Source: Sphingomonas sp. LY29
GTDB taxonomy: Bacteria; Pseudomonadota; Alphaproteobacteria; Sphingomonadales; Sphingomonadaceae
NCBI RefSeq assembly: GCF_035593985.1
Contig: NZ_CP141587.1
Span: 1,426,001-1,490,000 of the forward strand
Reading direction: 5' to 3'
DNA: 64,000 bases
Below the pieces are notes generated by a model that had not been told where the DNA came from, did no database searches, and saw only the letters and a list, made by a program, of their open reading frames with translations. Position 1 is the first letter of the stretch, and each line of letters opens with the position of its first letter. This document shows positions 34,162 through 44,940 of the stretch, piece after piece. The position numbers were made by a program, and so were the translations under genes.

Positions 34162-34177
34162 ACGCTGGAATCGCGCG

Positions 34178-34191
34178 CTTAGCCTGCTAAG
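34178..34191. promoter_or_regulatory. Inverted repeat before polA
   Basis: CTTAGC-CT-GCTAAG is a perfect dyad 12 bp before the polA ATG. It could be an RNA hairpin or an operator. Small and unproven. Confidence 0.3.
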
Positions 34192-34203
34192 GCTGGGCGC
34201 TTC

Positions 34204-36996
34204 ATGGCAGAGCAGCACAACCACCTCTATCTCGTCGACGGATCGAGCTACATCTTCCGCGCCTATCACCGGCTTCCGCCGCTGACCAACCGTCACGGCG
34301 TGCCCGCGGGCGCGGTCTATGGCTATACCGCGATGCTGTGGAAGCTCGCCGATGGGCTGAACAAGGCCGACGGGCCCACCCATATGGCGGTCATCCTGGA
34401 CGCGTCGTCGCACACGTTCCGCAACGAGATGTACGACCAGTACAAGGCGCACCGGCCGCCGCCGCCCGAGGATCTGGTCCCGCAATTCCCGCTGATCCGC
34501 ACCGCCACCCGTGCCTTTTCGATCCCGTGCATCGAGACCGAGGGGCTGGAAGCCGACGACATCATCGCCTGCTACACCAAGGCTGCGCTGGCCGCCGGCT
34601 GGTCGACGACGATCGTGTCGAGCGACAAGGACCTGATGCAGCTGATCGAGCCGGGCGTGGACATGCTCGACACGATGAACGACCGGCGGATCGACGCCGA
34701 GTACGTGACGGCAAAGTTCGGCGTCCCGCCCGAGAAGCTGGGCGACGTCCTGGCGCTGATGGGCGACAGCGTCGACAACGTCCCGGGCGTCCCAGGCATC
34801 GGTCCTAAGACCGCGAGCCAGTTGATCAACGATTTTGGGACGCTGGAAGCGGTGCTGGCGGGCACCGAGTCGATTAAGAAGCCCAAGCTGAAGCAGTCGC
34901 TGATCGACCATGCCGACAATGCGCGTCTGTCGCGCGAGCTGGTGCGGCTGGAGTGCAACGCGCCGCTGCCCGAACCGCTCGAGGATCTTGCGCTGAAGGG
35001 CATCCCGCCCGAGCCGCTTCGCGAATTCCTGGAGGACATGGGGTTTAAGTCGCTGCTCAATCGCGTCGGCGGAAGCGGCGGGAGCAACGGCGCGTCGGGA
35101 TCGGCGGGGACGATTGCTGCCGTCATGACGCCGGCCGCGCCAAAGCCGGCCGAGCCCGACAAGATTACCGTCGACCGCACCAAATATGAGACGGTAACGA
35201 CCGAGGAAGCGCTCGACGCGTGGATCGCCGAGGCGCGCCACCAGGGCTTCGTCGCGGTCGATACCGAAACCGACTGCATCGATTGCATCGTGGCAAAGCT
35301 GGTTGGGATCAGCCTGGCGACGCAGCCTAACAAGGCCTGCTACATCCCGATCGGTCATGGCGGTGGCGACCTGTTGAGCGAGGCGCCGTCGCAGCTTCGC
35401 GCCGACGTGGTGCTGGCTAAGCTGAAGGACCTGCTCGAGGACCCGGCGGTGCTCAAGATCGGGCACAACCTCAAATATGACTGGGTGATGTTCGCCAAGG
35501 CTTGGATTACCGTCGCGCCTTATGACGACACACTGGTGATGAGCTTTGACCTCGACGCCGGGCGGTCGGGGCATGGCATGGACGAACTTGCCAAGGCGCA
35601 TTTCGAGCATGAGTGCATCAGCTTCAAGTCGGTGTGCGGGGTCGGCGCGAAGCAGATCACCTTCGACAAGGTGCCGCTCGAAGCAGCGACGGAATATGCC
35701 GCCGAGGATGCCGACATCACGCTGCGCCTGTGGCAGCGGCTGAAGCCGCGCGTCACTGCCGAGGCGGTTGCGAGCGTCTACGAAATGGTCGACCGGCCAT
35801 TGGTCGCAACCATCGCGCGGATGGAGCGGCGCGGGGTGCGAGTCGACCGCGACTATCTGGCGCGGTTGTCGGGCACCTTCGCCGAGGAAATCGGCAAGCT
35901 GGAAGGGCAGGTCTACGAAGCCGCCGAGGGTCCGTTCACGATCGGCAGCCCGCAGCAGTTGGGGCAGGTGCTGTTCGATCGGCTTGGTCTGAAGGGCGGG
36001 CGCAAGGGCAAGAGCGGGCAATATTCGACCGACGTGACCGAGCTGGAGCGGCTCGCGGCCGAGGGCGTTCCGGTGGCGCGGCTGGTGCTCGACTGGCGCC
36101 AGCTTACCAAGCTGAAGAACACCTACACCGACGCGCTTCAGGCGCAGATCAATCCCGAGACGGGGCGCGTCCACACCAGCTTCAGCCTGTCGGGCGCGCA
36201 GACGGGGCGGCTGTCGTCGACCGAGCCGAACCTGCAGAACATCCCGATCCGCACCGAGATCGGCCGCCAGATCCGCGACGCCTTCGTTGCCGAGCCCGGG
36301 CATGTGCTGATGAGCGCCGACTATAGCCAGATCGAGCTTCGATTGGCGGCGCACATGGCCGACGTCCCGCAGCTGAAGGAGGCTTTCGCCGCGGGCGAGG
36401 ATATCCACAGCATGACCGCCGAGGAGTTGTTCGGAAGCGTCGACCGCGACACGCGCGGCAAGGCGAAGACGGTCAACTTCGCCATTCTTTACGGCATTTC
36501 CAGCTGGGGGCTTGCCGGTCGGCTGGGCGTTAGCCGCGAAGAGGGGAAGGCGATCATCGACCGCTATTTCGAGCGGTTCCCTGGCATCAATGCCTATATC
36601 AACGACACGCTGAACTTCGTTCGGGAACATGGCTTCACGCGCACCCTGTTTGGCCGGAAGACCCATTTCCCGAACATCCGCGCGTCGCAGCAGAACCTTC
36701 GCCAAGGCGCCGAGCGCGCCGCGATCAACGCGCCGATCCAGGGGACCAGCGCCGACCTGATCAAACGCGCGATGAACCGCATGGACGGCGCGCTGATCGA
36801 CGCTGGCCTGCCCGACGTGCGCATGTTGCTTCAGGTCCACGACGAATTGGTGTTCGAAGTGCCCGAAGGCCAGGTCGAGCAGGCCGCCGAGGTCGTGCGC
36901 GCTGTGATGGCGCACGCGGCCGAGCCGGCGATGACGCTCGACGTACCGCTGGGTGTCGAAGTGGGATCGGGCGCGCACTGGGGCGCCGCGCATTGA
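34204..36996 (+). CDS. polA: DNA polymerase I
   Basis: 930-aa repair and Okazaki-fragment polymerase. The 5'-nuclease domain (DGSSYIFRAYH, GLEADDIIACY, SSDKDLMQL) leads. The 3'-5' proofreading domain keeps the exo I motif VAVDTETD. The polymerase domain has SADYSQIELRLAAHM and the catalytic VHDELVFEVPEG. All three activities look intact. Full family length. The flippase gene begins inside its stop (TTGA). Confidence 0.97.
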   Translation: MAEQHNHLYLVDGSSYIFRAYHRLPPLTNRHGVPAGAVYGYTAMLWKLADGLNKADGPTHMAVILDASSHTFRNEMYDQYKAHRPPPPEDLVPQFPLIRTATRAFSIPCIETEGLEADDIIACYTKAALAAGWSTTIVSSDKDLMQLIEPGVDMLDTMNDRRIDAEYVTAKFGVPPEKLGDVLALMGDSVDNVPGVPGIGPKTASQLINDFGTLEAVLAGTESIKKPKLKQSLIDHADNARLSRELVRLECNAPLPEPLEDLALKGIPPEPLREFLEDMGFKSLLNRVGGSGGSNGASGSAGTIAAVMTPAAPKPAEPDKITVDRTKYETVTTEEALDAWIAEARHQGFVAVDTETDCIDCIVAKLVGISLATQPNKACYIPIGHGGGDLLSEAPSQLRADVVLAKLKDLLEDPAVLKIGHNLKYDWVMFAKAWITVAPYDDTLVMSFDLDAGRSGHGMDELAKAHFEHECISFKSVCGVGAKQITFDKVPLEAATEYAAEDADITLRLWQRLKPRVTAEAVASVYEMVDRPLVATIARMERRGVRVDRDYLARLSGTFAEEIGKLEGQVYEAAEGPFTIGSPQQLGQVLFDRLGLKGGRKGKSGQYSTDVTELERLAAEGVPVARLVLDWRQLTKLKNTYTDALQAQINPETGRVHTSFSLSGAQTGRLSSTEPNLQNIPIRTEIGRQIRDAFVAEPGHVLMSADYSQIELRLAAHMADVPQLKEAFAAGEDIHSMTAEELFGSVDRDTRGKAKTVNFAILYGISSWGLAGRLGVSREEGKAIIDRYFERFPGINAYINDTLNFVREHGFTRTLFGRKTHFPNIRASQQNLRQGAERAAINAPIQGTSADLIKRAMNRMDGALIDAGLPDVRMLLQVHDELVFEVPEGQVEQAAEVVRAVMAHAAEPAMTLDVPLGVEVGSGAHWGAAH

Positions 36997-38540
36997 ACGA
37001 GCCGGGGGGCCCTTCCACGCCAGCCACCGCAGCACCGTCAGCGGACCTCGCCGCGCTGGCGCGTGGCGGGCGGATCAACTTTTTCGGCTTCGTGCTGCGG
37101 CTCGCGGCGCGCCTGCCGTTTCTGTTCATCGCCGGGCGGATTTACGGCGCGGAGGCACTCGGCCGCTTCGCCTATGCCGTCCTTATCCTGGAATTCGCGT
37201 CGCAACTGGCGACGCTCGGCCTCAAGCGCGGGCTCGCGCAGCAGCTGGCCAAGAACGACAAGCCGCATGTCCATGTCGTGTGGGACGCGCTGCTGGTGGC
37301 GGCGATCGGATCGGCGATCGCGATGGCGCTGCTTGCCTTCCTGCCGCAGATCATGTTCCCCAACTCGGAAATCACCGGGTTGGAATGGATGCTGCCGGTG
37401 ACGGTGATCGCGCTTGCCTGGTCGGACATCAGCCTGGCCGCGCTCGCCTATCGCCACGATGTCGGATCGACGGTTCGCGCGCGGTCGATCGTGGAGCCGT
37501 GGATCATCTCGATTGCGGCCTTCGTCTGGTCATACATCTCGCTGCGTGACGGACTGATCATTGCCTACGCGCTGTCGATGATCGGCGCGCTGATCGCGTC
37601 GATGATCCCGTTCCTGCGCGCCTATGGCCTGCCGTACGGATGGAAGCCCGATCCCGGCACCTTATGGACCTTGGCGCGGCGCAATTTACCCGTCGCCGCT
37701 GCCGACGCGGTCGAATGGGGTTCGCGGCGTATCGACATTGCGGTGCTCGGGCTGTTCTTCTCGCCCGCGGTGGTCGGAATCTATTATGTCGCGCAGCAGG
37801 TCGCGTCGTTGCCGTCAAAGCTGAAGACCAGCTTCGACCCGATCCTGGGTCCGGTGATCAGCCGCAACCTGGCCATCGGCGACAGACAAGCAGTCGCGCA
37901 GCAAGTTCGGCAGGTCGGCTTCTGGGTCATCGCGGCGCAGGGCGGCGTGGCGCTAGCGCTCGGAATTCCCGGCGAGGCGGTGATGGGATTGGTCGGCGCG
38001 GGCTTCGTCGCCGGCACTGCCGCGCTCGCGTTCCTGCTGGCGGCCGAAGTGGTGGCCGCGACCGCCGCGGTCAGCGAGGCCGCGCTGATCTATACCGCGC
38101 GCCACCGCAACATGATGATCAGCTTGGTGATGATCGCGCTGGAGGCGGGCCTCGCCGCAGGCCTGATTCTGGCGATGCGTGCGCTCGATTGGCCGATCAT
38201 GTGGCAGGCGACCGGGCCCGCCATTGCCCTCGCGCTGGCGCTCGCCTTCGCGGCGGTGGTGAAGTCTCGGCTGCTCGCCAAGATCCTCGGCGCGGGCGTG
38301 TCGGGATGGCGCTGGCCGCTGGTCTGGGCGGCCGCCGCGGCGATGCTCGTCGGCCAGCTGGTGATCCGCCTGCCCGAGTGGATGGAGCTGATTGTCGGTA
38401 TCCCCGCGATCCTGCTCGCCTTCGGCGCGGTGCTGTGGACCAAGGGCTTCGGCCCCGCCGACCGCGAGCTCTTCAAGATGCGCAAGGCCGACATCGCCGA
38501 ACTCAACGAAGCCGAAAGCGACGCGACCCCGCGGCCTTGA
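36993..38540 (+). CDS. Polysaccharide flippase (Wzx/MATE-like)
   Basis: 515-aa polytopic inner-membrane protein with about 12-14 transmembrane segments. The opening [20 protein letters not shown] and the inner [20 protein letters not shown] are typical of lipid-linked oligosaccharide flippases. The TTG start overlaps the polA stop (TTGA); no ATG lies near the conserved start. No glycosyltransferases are adjacent, so the sugar is unknown. Confidence 0.88.
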   Translation: MNEPGGPSTPATAAPSADLAALARGGRINFFGFVLRLAARLPFLFIAGRIYGAEALGRFAYAVLILEFASQLATLGLKRGLAQQLAKNDKPHVHVVWDALLVAAIGSAIAMALLAFLPQIMFPNSEITGLEWMLPVTVIALAWSDISLAALAYRHDVGSTVRARSIVEPWIISIAAFVWSYISLRDGLIIAYALSMIGALIASMIPFLRAYGLPYGWKPDPGTLWTLARRNLPVAAADAVEWGSRRIDIAVLGLFFSPAVVGIYYVAQQVASLPSKLKTSFDPILGPVISRNLAIGDRQAVAQQVRQVGFWVIAAQGGVALALGIPGEAVMGLVGAGFVAGTAALAFLLAAEVVAATAAVSEAALIYTARHRNMMISLVMIALEAGLAAGLILAMRALDWPIMWQATGPAIALALALAFAAVVKSRLLAKILGAGVSGWRWPLVWAAAAAMLVGQLVIRLPEWMELIVGIPAILLAFGAVLWTKGFGPADRELFKMRKADIAELNEAESDATPRP

Positions 38541-38568
38541 TTGACCGCACTGCGCGAGGCGTGGCGGC

Positions 38569-40164
38569 TCAGTGTCGGAAGTGGCGCATTCCCGTGAAGA
38601 CCATTGCGAGGCCGGCTTCGTTGGCGGCGTCAATCACGTCCTGGTCGCGCATCGATCCGCCTGGTTGGATGACCGCGGTCGCGCCTGCTTCGGCGGCGGC
38701 GAGCAGGCCGTCGGCGAAGGGAAAGAAGGCATCCGAGGCGACCGCCGAGCCGACAGTGCGAGGCTGGTCCCAGCCATGCGATTCGGCCGCTTCACGAGCC
38801 TTGATCGCGGCGATGCGCGCGGAGTCGCGGCGGTTCATCTGCCCTGCGCCGATCCCGGCGGTGACGCCGTCCTTGGCATAAACGATCGCGTTCGACTTGA
38901 CGTGCCGCGCGACGGTCCAGGCGAACAGGCAGTCGTCGAGTTCCTGCGCCGTGGGTGCGCGGGCGGTGACGACCTTGAGCTGGTCGCGCGAGACATGGCC
39001 GTTGTCGCGGTCCTGGATCAGCAGGCCGCCAGCGATGACCGCGACGCTCTGCCCGCCGCGACGCGGATCGGGCAGCGAGCCGGTCAGCAACAGCCGCAAA
39101 TTCTTCTTGGCGGCGAACAGCGCGATCGCATCGGCGTCGGCGTCGGGTGCCACGACGACTTCGGTGAAGATGCCGGTGATCGCTTCGGCGGTCGCGCGGT
39201 CGAGCGTGCGGTTGACCGCGACGATCCCGCCAAAGGCCGACACGTCGTCGCACGCCAAAGCCTGAACCCAGGCGTCGTGCAGCGTGTCGCCGGTGGCGAC
39301 GCCGCAGGGGTTAGCGTGCTTGACGATCACCACCGTCGGCGGACCGTCGCGAAATTCGGCGACGAGTTCGAGCGCGGCGTTGGCGTCATTGAGATTGTTG
39401 TAGCTGAGTTCCTTGCCCTGCACCTGCCGCGCCTGCGCGACGCCGGGGGTCGACGGACCGGCGGGCAGGTAGAGCGCCGCCTTCTGATGCGGATTTTCTC
39501 CGTAGCGAAGGTCCATCGCCTTTTTGCCGACGATGAAGCGCGCTTGCGGATAAGTTTGCCCCTGGTCGGCAAAAGCGAACCAGGAGGCGATCATCGCATC
39601 GTAGGCGCCGGTGGTGGCATAGGCCTTGGCAGCCAGGCGGCGACGGAGGTCGAGCGTGGTGCCGCCCTGTTCGGCAAGCTGGGCAAGCGTTTCGGCATAA
39701 TCGGCAGGGTCGGTCAGCACCGCGACATGGTCGTGGTTCTTCGCGGCCGAGCGGATCATCGCCGGGCCGCCAATGTCGATATTCTCGATGATCGTCGCGC
39801 GGTCGGCGCCCTTCGCCACGGTCGCTTCGAACGGATAGAGGTTGACGACGATCAGGTCGATCGCGCCGATGCCGTGCGCGTCCATCGCCGCGACATGCTC
39901 CGCATTGTCGCGAACCCCGAGCAGGCCGCCATGGACGATCGGGTGGAGCGTCTTCACGCGCCCGTCCATCATTTCCGGAAAGCCGGTCAGGTCGCTGACG
40001 TCGCGGACGTCATGGCCAAGCTCGCGAAGCCGCGCCGCCGTCCCACCGGTCGAAACCAATTCGACCCCGGCCGCGACCAACCCGCGCGCCAGCTCGTCGA
40101 GGCCGTTCTTGTCGGAAAGCGAAAGCAGCGCCCGCTTGACGGGGACGAGGCCGGTGGAGGTCAT
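38569..40164 (-). CDS. purH: Bifunctional AICAR formyltransferase/IMP cyclohydrolase
   Basis: 531-aa enzyme for the last two steps of IMP synthesis. The N-terminal IMP cyclohydrolase part has [18 protein letters not shown] and [14 protein letters not shown]. The transformylase half has [14 protein letters not shown] and [16 protein letters not shown] lies near the ATG at 40164. Last gene of the series rsmB-rpe-heparinase-purH. Confidence 0.97.
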   Translation of the reverse strand: MTSTGLVPVKRALLSLSDKNGLDELARGLVAAGVELVSTGGTAARLRELGHDVRDVSDLTGFPEMMDGRVKTLHPIVHGGLLGVRDNAEHVAAMDAHGIGAIDLIVVNLYPFEATVAKGADRATIIENIDIGGPAMIRSAAKNHDHVAVLTDPADYAETLAQLAEQGGTTLDLRRRLAAKAYATTGAYDAMIASWFAFADQGQTYPQARFIVGKKAMDLRYGENPHQKAALYLPAGPSTPGVAQARQVQGKELSYNNLNDANAALELVAEFRDGPPTVVIVKHANPCGVATGDTLHDAWVQALACDDVSAFGGIVAVNRTLDRATAEAITGIFTEVVVAPDADADAIALFAAKKNLRLLLTGSLPDPRRGGQSVAVIAGGLLIQDRDNGHVSRDQLKVVTARAPTAQELDDCLFAWTVARHVKSNAIVYAKDGVTAGIGAGQMNRRDSARIAAIKAREAAESHGWDQPRTVGSAVASDAFFPFADGLLAAAEAGATAVIQPGGSMRDQDVIDAANEAGLAMVFTGMRHFRH

Positions 40165-40183
40165 CGAGGTCTTCCTTCGTGGT

Positions 40184-41818
40184 CTAACTGGAGCGGCGCA
40201 ACTGCCACGCGATTTCGCCGCCGACGCCGGACACTTCGCCGACGATGACGAGCTGCTGCGTCGCGCGCGCCTGGCCCGCGCCGTCGATGGCGATACTTTC
40301 CTCGACCGTCAGCATTGCCCCACGGCAGCGGAAATTCCACGGCGGGGCACCCGGCGAGCGAAGGATCGCACCCATTGCGTCGGCGGTGACGGTCGCCTCG
40401 ACGCCCGGCGCGAGGTGAAAGCGGATCGCGACGGGGACCGCTTCGGCAACCTTGCGGCGGCCGCGCGGCTGCAGGCGATCTTCGCCGCGCACTTCCTTGC
40501 CGTCGTTGCCAAGGCTTATCCGCCGCTGGTGTGCGAGCCCGAAGCCGCGAACGTAGCCATCGTGGCTGGCTTCGAGCCGCGAGCAGTCGTTGTCCTCGCT
40601 GCGCTCCACGATCACGTCGGTGACTCCGCGACCGAGGTGACCGCCTTCAAGGATCGCGGTCGAATTGGTGTCGTCGAGCACGAGCGCCGAATGCGCGGCG
40701 GTGCTGCGGAGCGCTTGGACAAGATCGTCGGGCAGGTCGGTCGGCACCGCGCCCGGCCCGCCGCAATTGACGATCAGGCGCTGCGCGCCGTCGCTCATTT
40801 CCAGTCCCAGCGTCGAGGCGGAGCCGCGCGGCGCCATGCGTGGCGGCGGCGGCGGGGCGGCGTCGAGGACGACGATGGTGCCAAGCGCGCTCAGGCGCTG
40901 GTACCCCCACCCGCGCGCCGCGCGCAGCGGGCGGGTGCGAAGGCCGCAACCTTCGACCAGCGCCAGCACGCGTGCCGGATCGCCGGGATTGCCGCCTTGC
41001 CATGACGACAGCGCATTATCACCCATCGTGACGCCATGAAGCGCAGCGAGCGCGGCGGTGGCGGCGCTGTCGAGCGCGTCGGGCACCCCCTGCTTCGCCG
41101 CGAAATAGGCCGAGCGGACGAGCGCGAGGCGATCGACCAGCAGCATCTGTTCGGATGGCGACCGGCTCATCAGCCCGCCGTCGTCGAACTGCGCTGACGC
41201 GAGTGCGCGCATCAGTCCGCTTTCGGCGCGCGACAGGCGCGAAATGCCGCCCTGCATCGTCAGCGCGGCGACGACCGCCCCGGCCCAGGCAGTGATGCGG
41301 GTCAGCCCTGGCGGCGCCTTGTCCGCGCTGGCGTCCAGGTGGCGCGCGCCGCGCGCGAGCGTGTTGAGCAGCGCCGAGCGATAGCCGGCGTCGCGGCTCG
41401 AGAGAATGTACGGCGCGTAAGCGGTCCAGAAGAGGATGCGTTCGCCCCACAGTTCAGGTGCCCACGCTTCGTCGACGCGGGTGCCATGCGCGATCAGCCA
41501 GCGACCGGCGATTGCTTCGGCGAGGCGCGCCCCCTTTTCGCGGCTGGCGGAGGCGGCGAGGTCGCGCAGCCACGCAAAGCTCTGCACTTCGCGCGCCAGC
41601 GGCCCGCGCGTGCCAACCGCGGCGAAGTCAATGTCGGACAGCGACACTGCGCCGCTGCCGAGCATCAGCCGTCCGGAGAGCAGCGCATCGCCGCGGCGGC
41701 GGTCACCGATGACATGATCACGCGGAACGGCGACGAGACGGAGCGGTCCGCGGCCTTGCTTGAACAACCGCGTGAACAGCGAACCGCGAGCGAGTTTGCC
41801 GACGACGTCGTCGCTCAT
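40184..41818 (-). CDS. Heparinase II/III family protein
   Basis: 544-aa protein with an N-terminal alpha-toroid ([38 protein letters not shown]) and the C-terminal Hepar_II_III beta domain ([38 protein letters not shown]). It would cleave or bind acidic polysaccharide. No export signal is visible. Its start overlaps the rpe stop (ATGA). Genes of this type next to purH are common in sphingomonads by my recollection. Confidence 0.88.
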   Translation of the reverse strand: MSDDVVGKLARGSLFTRLFKQGRGPLRLVAVPRDHVIGDRRRGDALLSGRLMLGSGAVSLSDIDFAAVGTRGPLAREVQSFAWLRDLAASASREKGARLAEAIAGRWLIAHGTRVDEAWAPELWGERILFWTAYAPYILSSRDAGYRSALLNTLARGARHLDASADKAPPGLTRITAWAGAVVAALTMQGGISRLSRAESGLMRALASAQFDDGGLMSRSPSEQMLLVDRLALVRSAYFAAKQGVPDALDSAATAALAALHGVTMGDNALSSWQGGNPGDPARVLALVEGCGLRTRPLRAARGWGYQRLSALGTIVVLDAAPPPPPRMAPRGSASTLGLEMSDGAQRLIVNCGGPGAVPTDLPDDLVQALRSTAAHSALVLDDTNSTAILEGGHLGRGVTDVIVERSEDNDCSRLEASHDGYVRGFGLAHQRRISLGNDGKEVRGEDRLQPRGRRKVAEAVPVAIRFHLAPGVEATVTADAMGAILRSPGAPPWNFRCRGAMLTVEESIAIDGAGQARATQQLVIVGEVSGVGGEIAWQLRRSS

Positions 41819-42477
41819 GCGGCTCCTCGAAGCGCGGCGATGTTGGCGGCGTATTGTTCGGGGCCACCCCGGAAGGCGGCGGTGCCTGCGACGAGCGCGG
41901 TCGCGCCCGCATCGACCGCCTGGCGCGCGGTGACGGGATCGATCCCGCCGTCGACTTCGATGTCGAGGGTGAGATTCTTCTTCGCCGCCATCTTCGCGAT
42001 CGCCTCGATCTTCTTGAGCTGGCTGGCGATGAACTTCTGTCCGCCGAATCCCGGATTGACGCTCATGACGAGGACGAGGTCGACTTCCTCGATGACATAG
42101 TCGAGCATTTTCGCCGGGGTGGCGGGATTGAGCGAGACGCCGGCCTTCTTGCCGAGCGCCTTGATCCGCTGGATCGAGCGGTGAAGATGCGGGCCGGCTT
42201 CGGGATGGACAGTGATCATGTCCGCCCCCGCCTCGGCAAAGGCGTCGAGGAAATTATCGACCAGGCTGATCATCAAGTGGACGTCGAACGGCTTGGCACT
42301 GTGCGGGCGCAGCGCCTTCACCACGCCCGGCCCGATGGTGATGTTGGGGACGAAGTGGCCGTCCATCACGTCGATGTGGATCCAGTCCGCGCCCGCGGCG
42401 TCGATCGCCCGGACCTCCTCGCCCAGCTTGGCGAAATCGGCGGACAGAATCGACGGGGAGATGAAGGGAGCGGCCAT
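41815..42477 (-). CDS. rpe: Ribulose-phosphate 3-epimerase
   Basis: 220-aa TIM-barrel enzyme of the pentose phosphate pathway interconverting ribulose- and xylulose-5-phosphate. [37 protein letters not shown] and [15 protein letters not shown] with the metal ligands are present. It couples translationally to the heparinase gene. Confidence 0.97.
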   Translation of the reverse strand: MAAPFISPSILSADFAKLGEEVRAIDAAGADWIHIDVMDGHFVPNITIGPGVVKALRPHSAKPFDVHLMISLVDNFLDAFAEAGADMITVHPEAGPHLHRSIQRIKALGKKAGVSLNPATPAKMLDYVIEEVDLVLVMSVNPGFGGQKFIASQLKKIEAIAKMAAKKNLTLDIEVDGGIDPVTARQAVDAGATALVAGTAAFRGGPEQYAANIAALRGAA

Positions 42478-42495
42478 GGGACCGATTAGCCGCGA

Positions 42496-43761
42496 TCAGC
42501 CGGTTCGGACAAGGTGTGCGGCGAAGAAGCCGTCGAGTCCGCCTGCCTCCTCGATCATGCCCGGAAGGATGCGTAGCCAGCCGCGCGCATGTGGCGTCAC
42601 GCCGCCGACCACCTCGGCCGCAGGTTCGATCCGGAAATCGGGACGGTCGGCGAGAAACTGGTCGATCCGTTGCTCGCCTTCGGACGGTTCGAGCGAGCAG
42701 ACCGCGTAGACCAGGCTCCCGCCGGGGCGGACCCATTCGGCGGCACGGGCGAGCAGCCGGGCCTGAAGCGCCGACGTTTCCTCGATGATCGACGGCCGGG
42801 CGCGGTAGAGGACTTCGGGGTGACGGCGGAAGGTGCCCGTCGCCGAGCAGGGCGCGTCGAGCAGCACCGCGTCGTACGGCGCGTCGGGCTGCCATTCGAA
42901 CACGGCGCCGACGATGCGATCGGCGGCGAGGCCGGTGCGCTCCATATTTTCGGCCAGTCGTGCCAGACGACTTTCCGACCGGTCGAGCGCGGTAACGGCG
43001 TGGCCGGCGGCGGCGAGCTGCATCGTTTTTCCGCCCGGCGCGGCGCACGCGTCGAGCACGCGCACCGCGTCGGTTGGGATCAACCGCGCAGGGAGCGAGG
43101 CAGCAAGGTCCTGCACCCACCAGCCGCCCTCGCCATAGCCCGACAGCGCCTGCACTGATCCGGCGTCGGCGACACGGCGATGGCGCGGCGCCAGCGCAGT
43201 GCCGTCGGGAAAAGCGTCGGCATCCTCCTGGGTCGCGAAGCTGAGGTCGAGCGGCGGACGCTGCGCGATCGACCGGCGCGCGGCGTCGACCATTGGATCG
43301 CCCCATGCCTCGCGCCAGCGTTCCTCGACCGCGTGCGGGAGCAACGGCGCGTCGATCGGCGATAGGCCGCGACGAAGAAGCGTACCGAGCACGCCATGGA
43401 CGAGTCGGCGCGGACCCCCGTCGACCAGCGGCAACGCGGTCGAGACGACGGCATGGTCGGGCGTGCCGAGACCGATCTTCTGCGCAAGCGCCAGGCGGAG
43501 CACCATCCGCGCCTTGGCATCGTCGGCCAGGTTGAGCCGCGTCGCGCTGTCGATCAGCGCATCGAAATCGGGCAGGCGCCGAAGCGTCTCGCCGACGATC
43601 GCCAACGCCAGCGCGGCGTCGGCGGGCGGCAGGCGTCCCGCGGTCTGCGCGGCATTGTCGACGGTCTGGCCGCGGCGAAGCACGGCTTCGAGGATGCGCA
43701 GCGCGGCGGCGCGCGCCGGGAGGCCGTCGGGTTGCTGATCGTGCTGATCGGGTCTTGGCAT
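42496..43761 (-). CDS. rsmB: RsmB-type 16S rRNA (cytosine-C5) methyltransferase
   Basis: 421-aa protein. The N-terminal NusB-like domain (RILEAVLRRGQTVDNAAQTA) leads into the SAM-binding DACAAPGGKTMQLAAAGHAV. The two catalytic cysteines lie in LLDAPCSATGTFRRHPEVLY and VYAVCSLEPSEGEQ. It methylates C967 of 16S rRNA (E. coli numbering). Divergent from the SdhAF4-like gene. Confidence 0.95.
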   Translation of the reverse strand: MPRPDQHDQQPDGLPARAAALRILEAVLRRGQTVDNAAQTAGRLPPADAALALAIVGETLRRLPDFDALIDSATRLNLADDAKARMVLRLALAQKIGLGTPDHAVVSTALPLVDGGPRRLVHGVLGTLLRRGLSPIDAPLLPHAVEERWREAWGDPMVDAARRSIAQRPPLDLSFATQEDADAFPDGTALAPRHRRVADAGSVQALSGYGEGGWWVQDLAASLPARLIPTDAVRVLDACAAPGGKTMQLAAAGHAVTALDRSESRLARLAENMERTGLAADRIVGAVFEWQPDAPYDAVLLDAPCSATGTFRRHPEVLYRARPSIIEETSALQARLLARAAEWVRPGGSLVYAVCSLEPSEGEQRIDQFLADRPDFRIEPAAEVVGGVTPHARGWLRILPGMIEEAGGLDGFFAAHLVRTG

Positions 43762-43789
43762 GGCGCCCCTTACGCATCATCTGGGACTT

Positions 43790-43954
43790 ATGAAACGCCC
43801 ATCGCATGTGAAGCCGCCGGCGCACCTGACGCCATCGCCGCCGGTCCCCACGCCCGAGCCGGTCGATCCGCCCCCGCCCGCAGGGGAAGAGGATAAGCCC
43901 GACCCGACCCGCTATGGCGACTGGGTCAAGAAGGGCATCGCAATCGACTTCTAG
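43790..43954 (+). CDS. DUF1674/SdhAF4-like succinate dehydrogenase assembly factor
   Basis: 54-aa protein whose C-terminus DPTRYGDWVKKGIAIDF is the SdhAF4 signature, preceded by a proline-rich segment. SdhAF4 binds flavinylated SdhA and protects it before complex II assembly. No sdh genes are adjacent. Convergent with gpsA through a shared CTAG stop. Confidence 0.9.
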   Translation: MKRPSHVKPPAHLTPSPPVPTPEPVDPPPPAGEEDKPDPTRYGDWVKKGIAIDF

Positions 43955-44940
43955 TGCGCTTCAGGGCGCGGCGGGCGCGACAGCAGCGCCTCCAGCACCG
44001 ATTCGACCGCGACCTTGCCTTCGAGCAGCGCCGCGACCGCCGCGACGATCGGCATGTCAATTCCGCGTTCGTGCGCGATCCGGTTGAGGACGGGCGCAGT
44101 ATGCGCTCCTTCCGCGACCGTCCGACGGTCCGCCATAAGGCTTGCCGCGTCGCGGCCCTCGCCGATGGCTTTGCCTAGCGAGAAATTGCGGCTGCTGGTC
44201 GAGGAGCAGGTCAGCACCAAGTCGCCAAGCCCGGACAGGCCGACCAATGTTTCGCGGCGCGCGCCCATCGCCAAGCCGAAGCGCGTCATCTCGGCAAAAC
44301 CTCGCGCGATCAGTGCCGCGCGGGCGTTCTGGCCGAGGCCGCGCCCCTCGACGACGCCGCAGGCGATGGCGAGCACGTTCTTGACCGCGCCCCCGACTTC
44401 GGCGCCGGCAACGTCGTCGGTGAGGTAGGTGCGGAAATGCGGCAACGCGATCCGGTCGCGAAGCCGCTTGGCGACCTCTTCATCCTCGCACGCCAGCGTG
44501 ACCGCGGTCGGCAGGCCCGCGACGACTTCATGCGCGAAGGTCGGCCCTGACAGCACCGCGACGGGCGAAGTCGGGCAGACTTCGCGCGCGACGTCGTGAA
44601 GCATCCGGCCCGACCCTTCCTCGATCCCCTTCGAGCACAGGATCAGCGGCTTGCCCGGACAGGGCGACCGGCCGAGCACCGCGCGCATGTGCTGCGCCGG
44701 GGTGACCACCAGCCATGCGTCGCAACTGGCCAGGTCGGAGAAGTTGGAGGTGGCGCGGATCGCAGGATCGAGCTTCGCGCCTTTCAGATAGACTGGATTT
44801 TCATGGATGCGGTTGATCGCGGACACGACATCGTCCTCGAGCGCCCACAACAACGTGTCGCGCCCGCCCCATGCCGCGACCTGCGCCAGCGCGGTTCCCC
44901 AGGCGCCGCCACCGATCACTGCCAGCCGTTCGATCGTCAT
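43951..44940 (-). CDS. gpsA: Glycerol-3-phosphate dehydrogenase [NAD(P)+]
   Basis: 329-aa cytosolic enzyme that makes sn-glycerol 3-phosphate for phospholipids. NAD-binding VIGGGAWGTALAQVAA, the catalytic-lysine block VGGAVKNVLAIACG and SGPTFAHEV are present. Its ATG overlaps the tsaD stop (ATGA). Confidence 0.97.
   Translation of the reverse strand: MTIERLAVIGGGAWGTALAQVAAWGGRDTLLWALEDDVVSAINRIHENPVYLKGAKLDPAIRATSNFSDLASCDAWLVVTPAQHMRAVLGRSPCPGKPLILCSKGIEEGSGRMLHDVAREVCPTSPVAVLSGPTFAHEVVAGLPTAVTLACEDEEVAKRLRDRIALPHFRTYLTDDVAGAEVGGAVKNVLAIACGVVEGRGLGQNARAALIARGFAEMTRFGLAMGARRETLVGLSGLGDLVLTCSSTSSRNFSLGKAIGEGRDAASLMADRRTVAEGAHTAPVLNRIAHERGIDMPIVAAVAALLEGKVAVESVLEALLSRPPRPEAH

Noticed and set aside
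33907..37035. 1042-codon frame opposite polA
   Set aside because: Same reason; polA motifs are on the plus strand.
42294..42312. GG-N10-GC sequence resembling a sigma54 promoter
   Set aside because: It lies in the rpe coding region with no gene correctly placed downstream.
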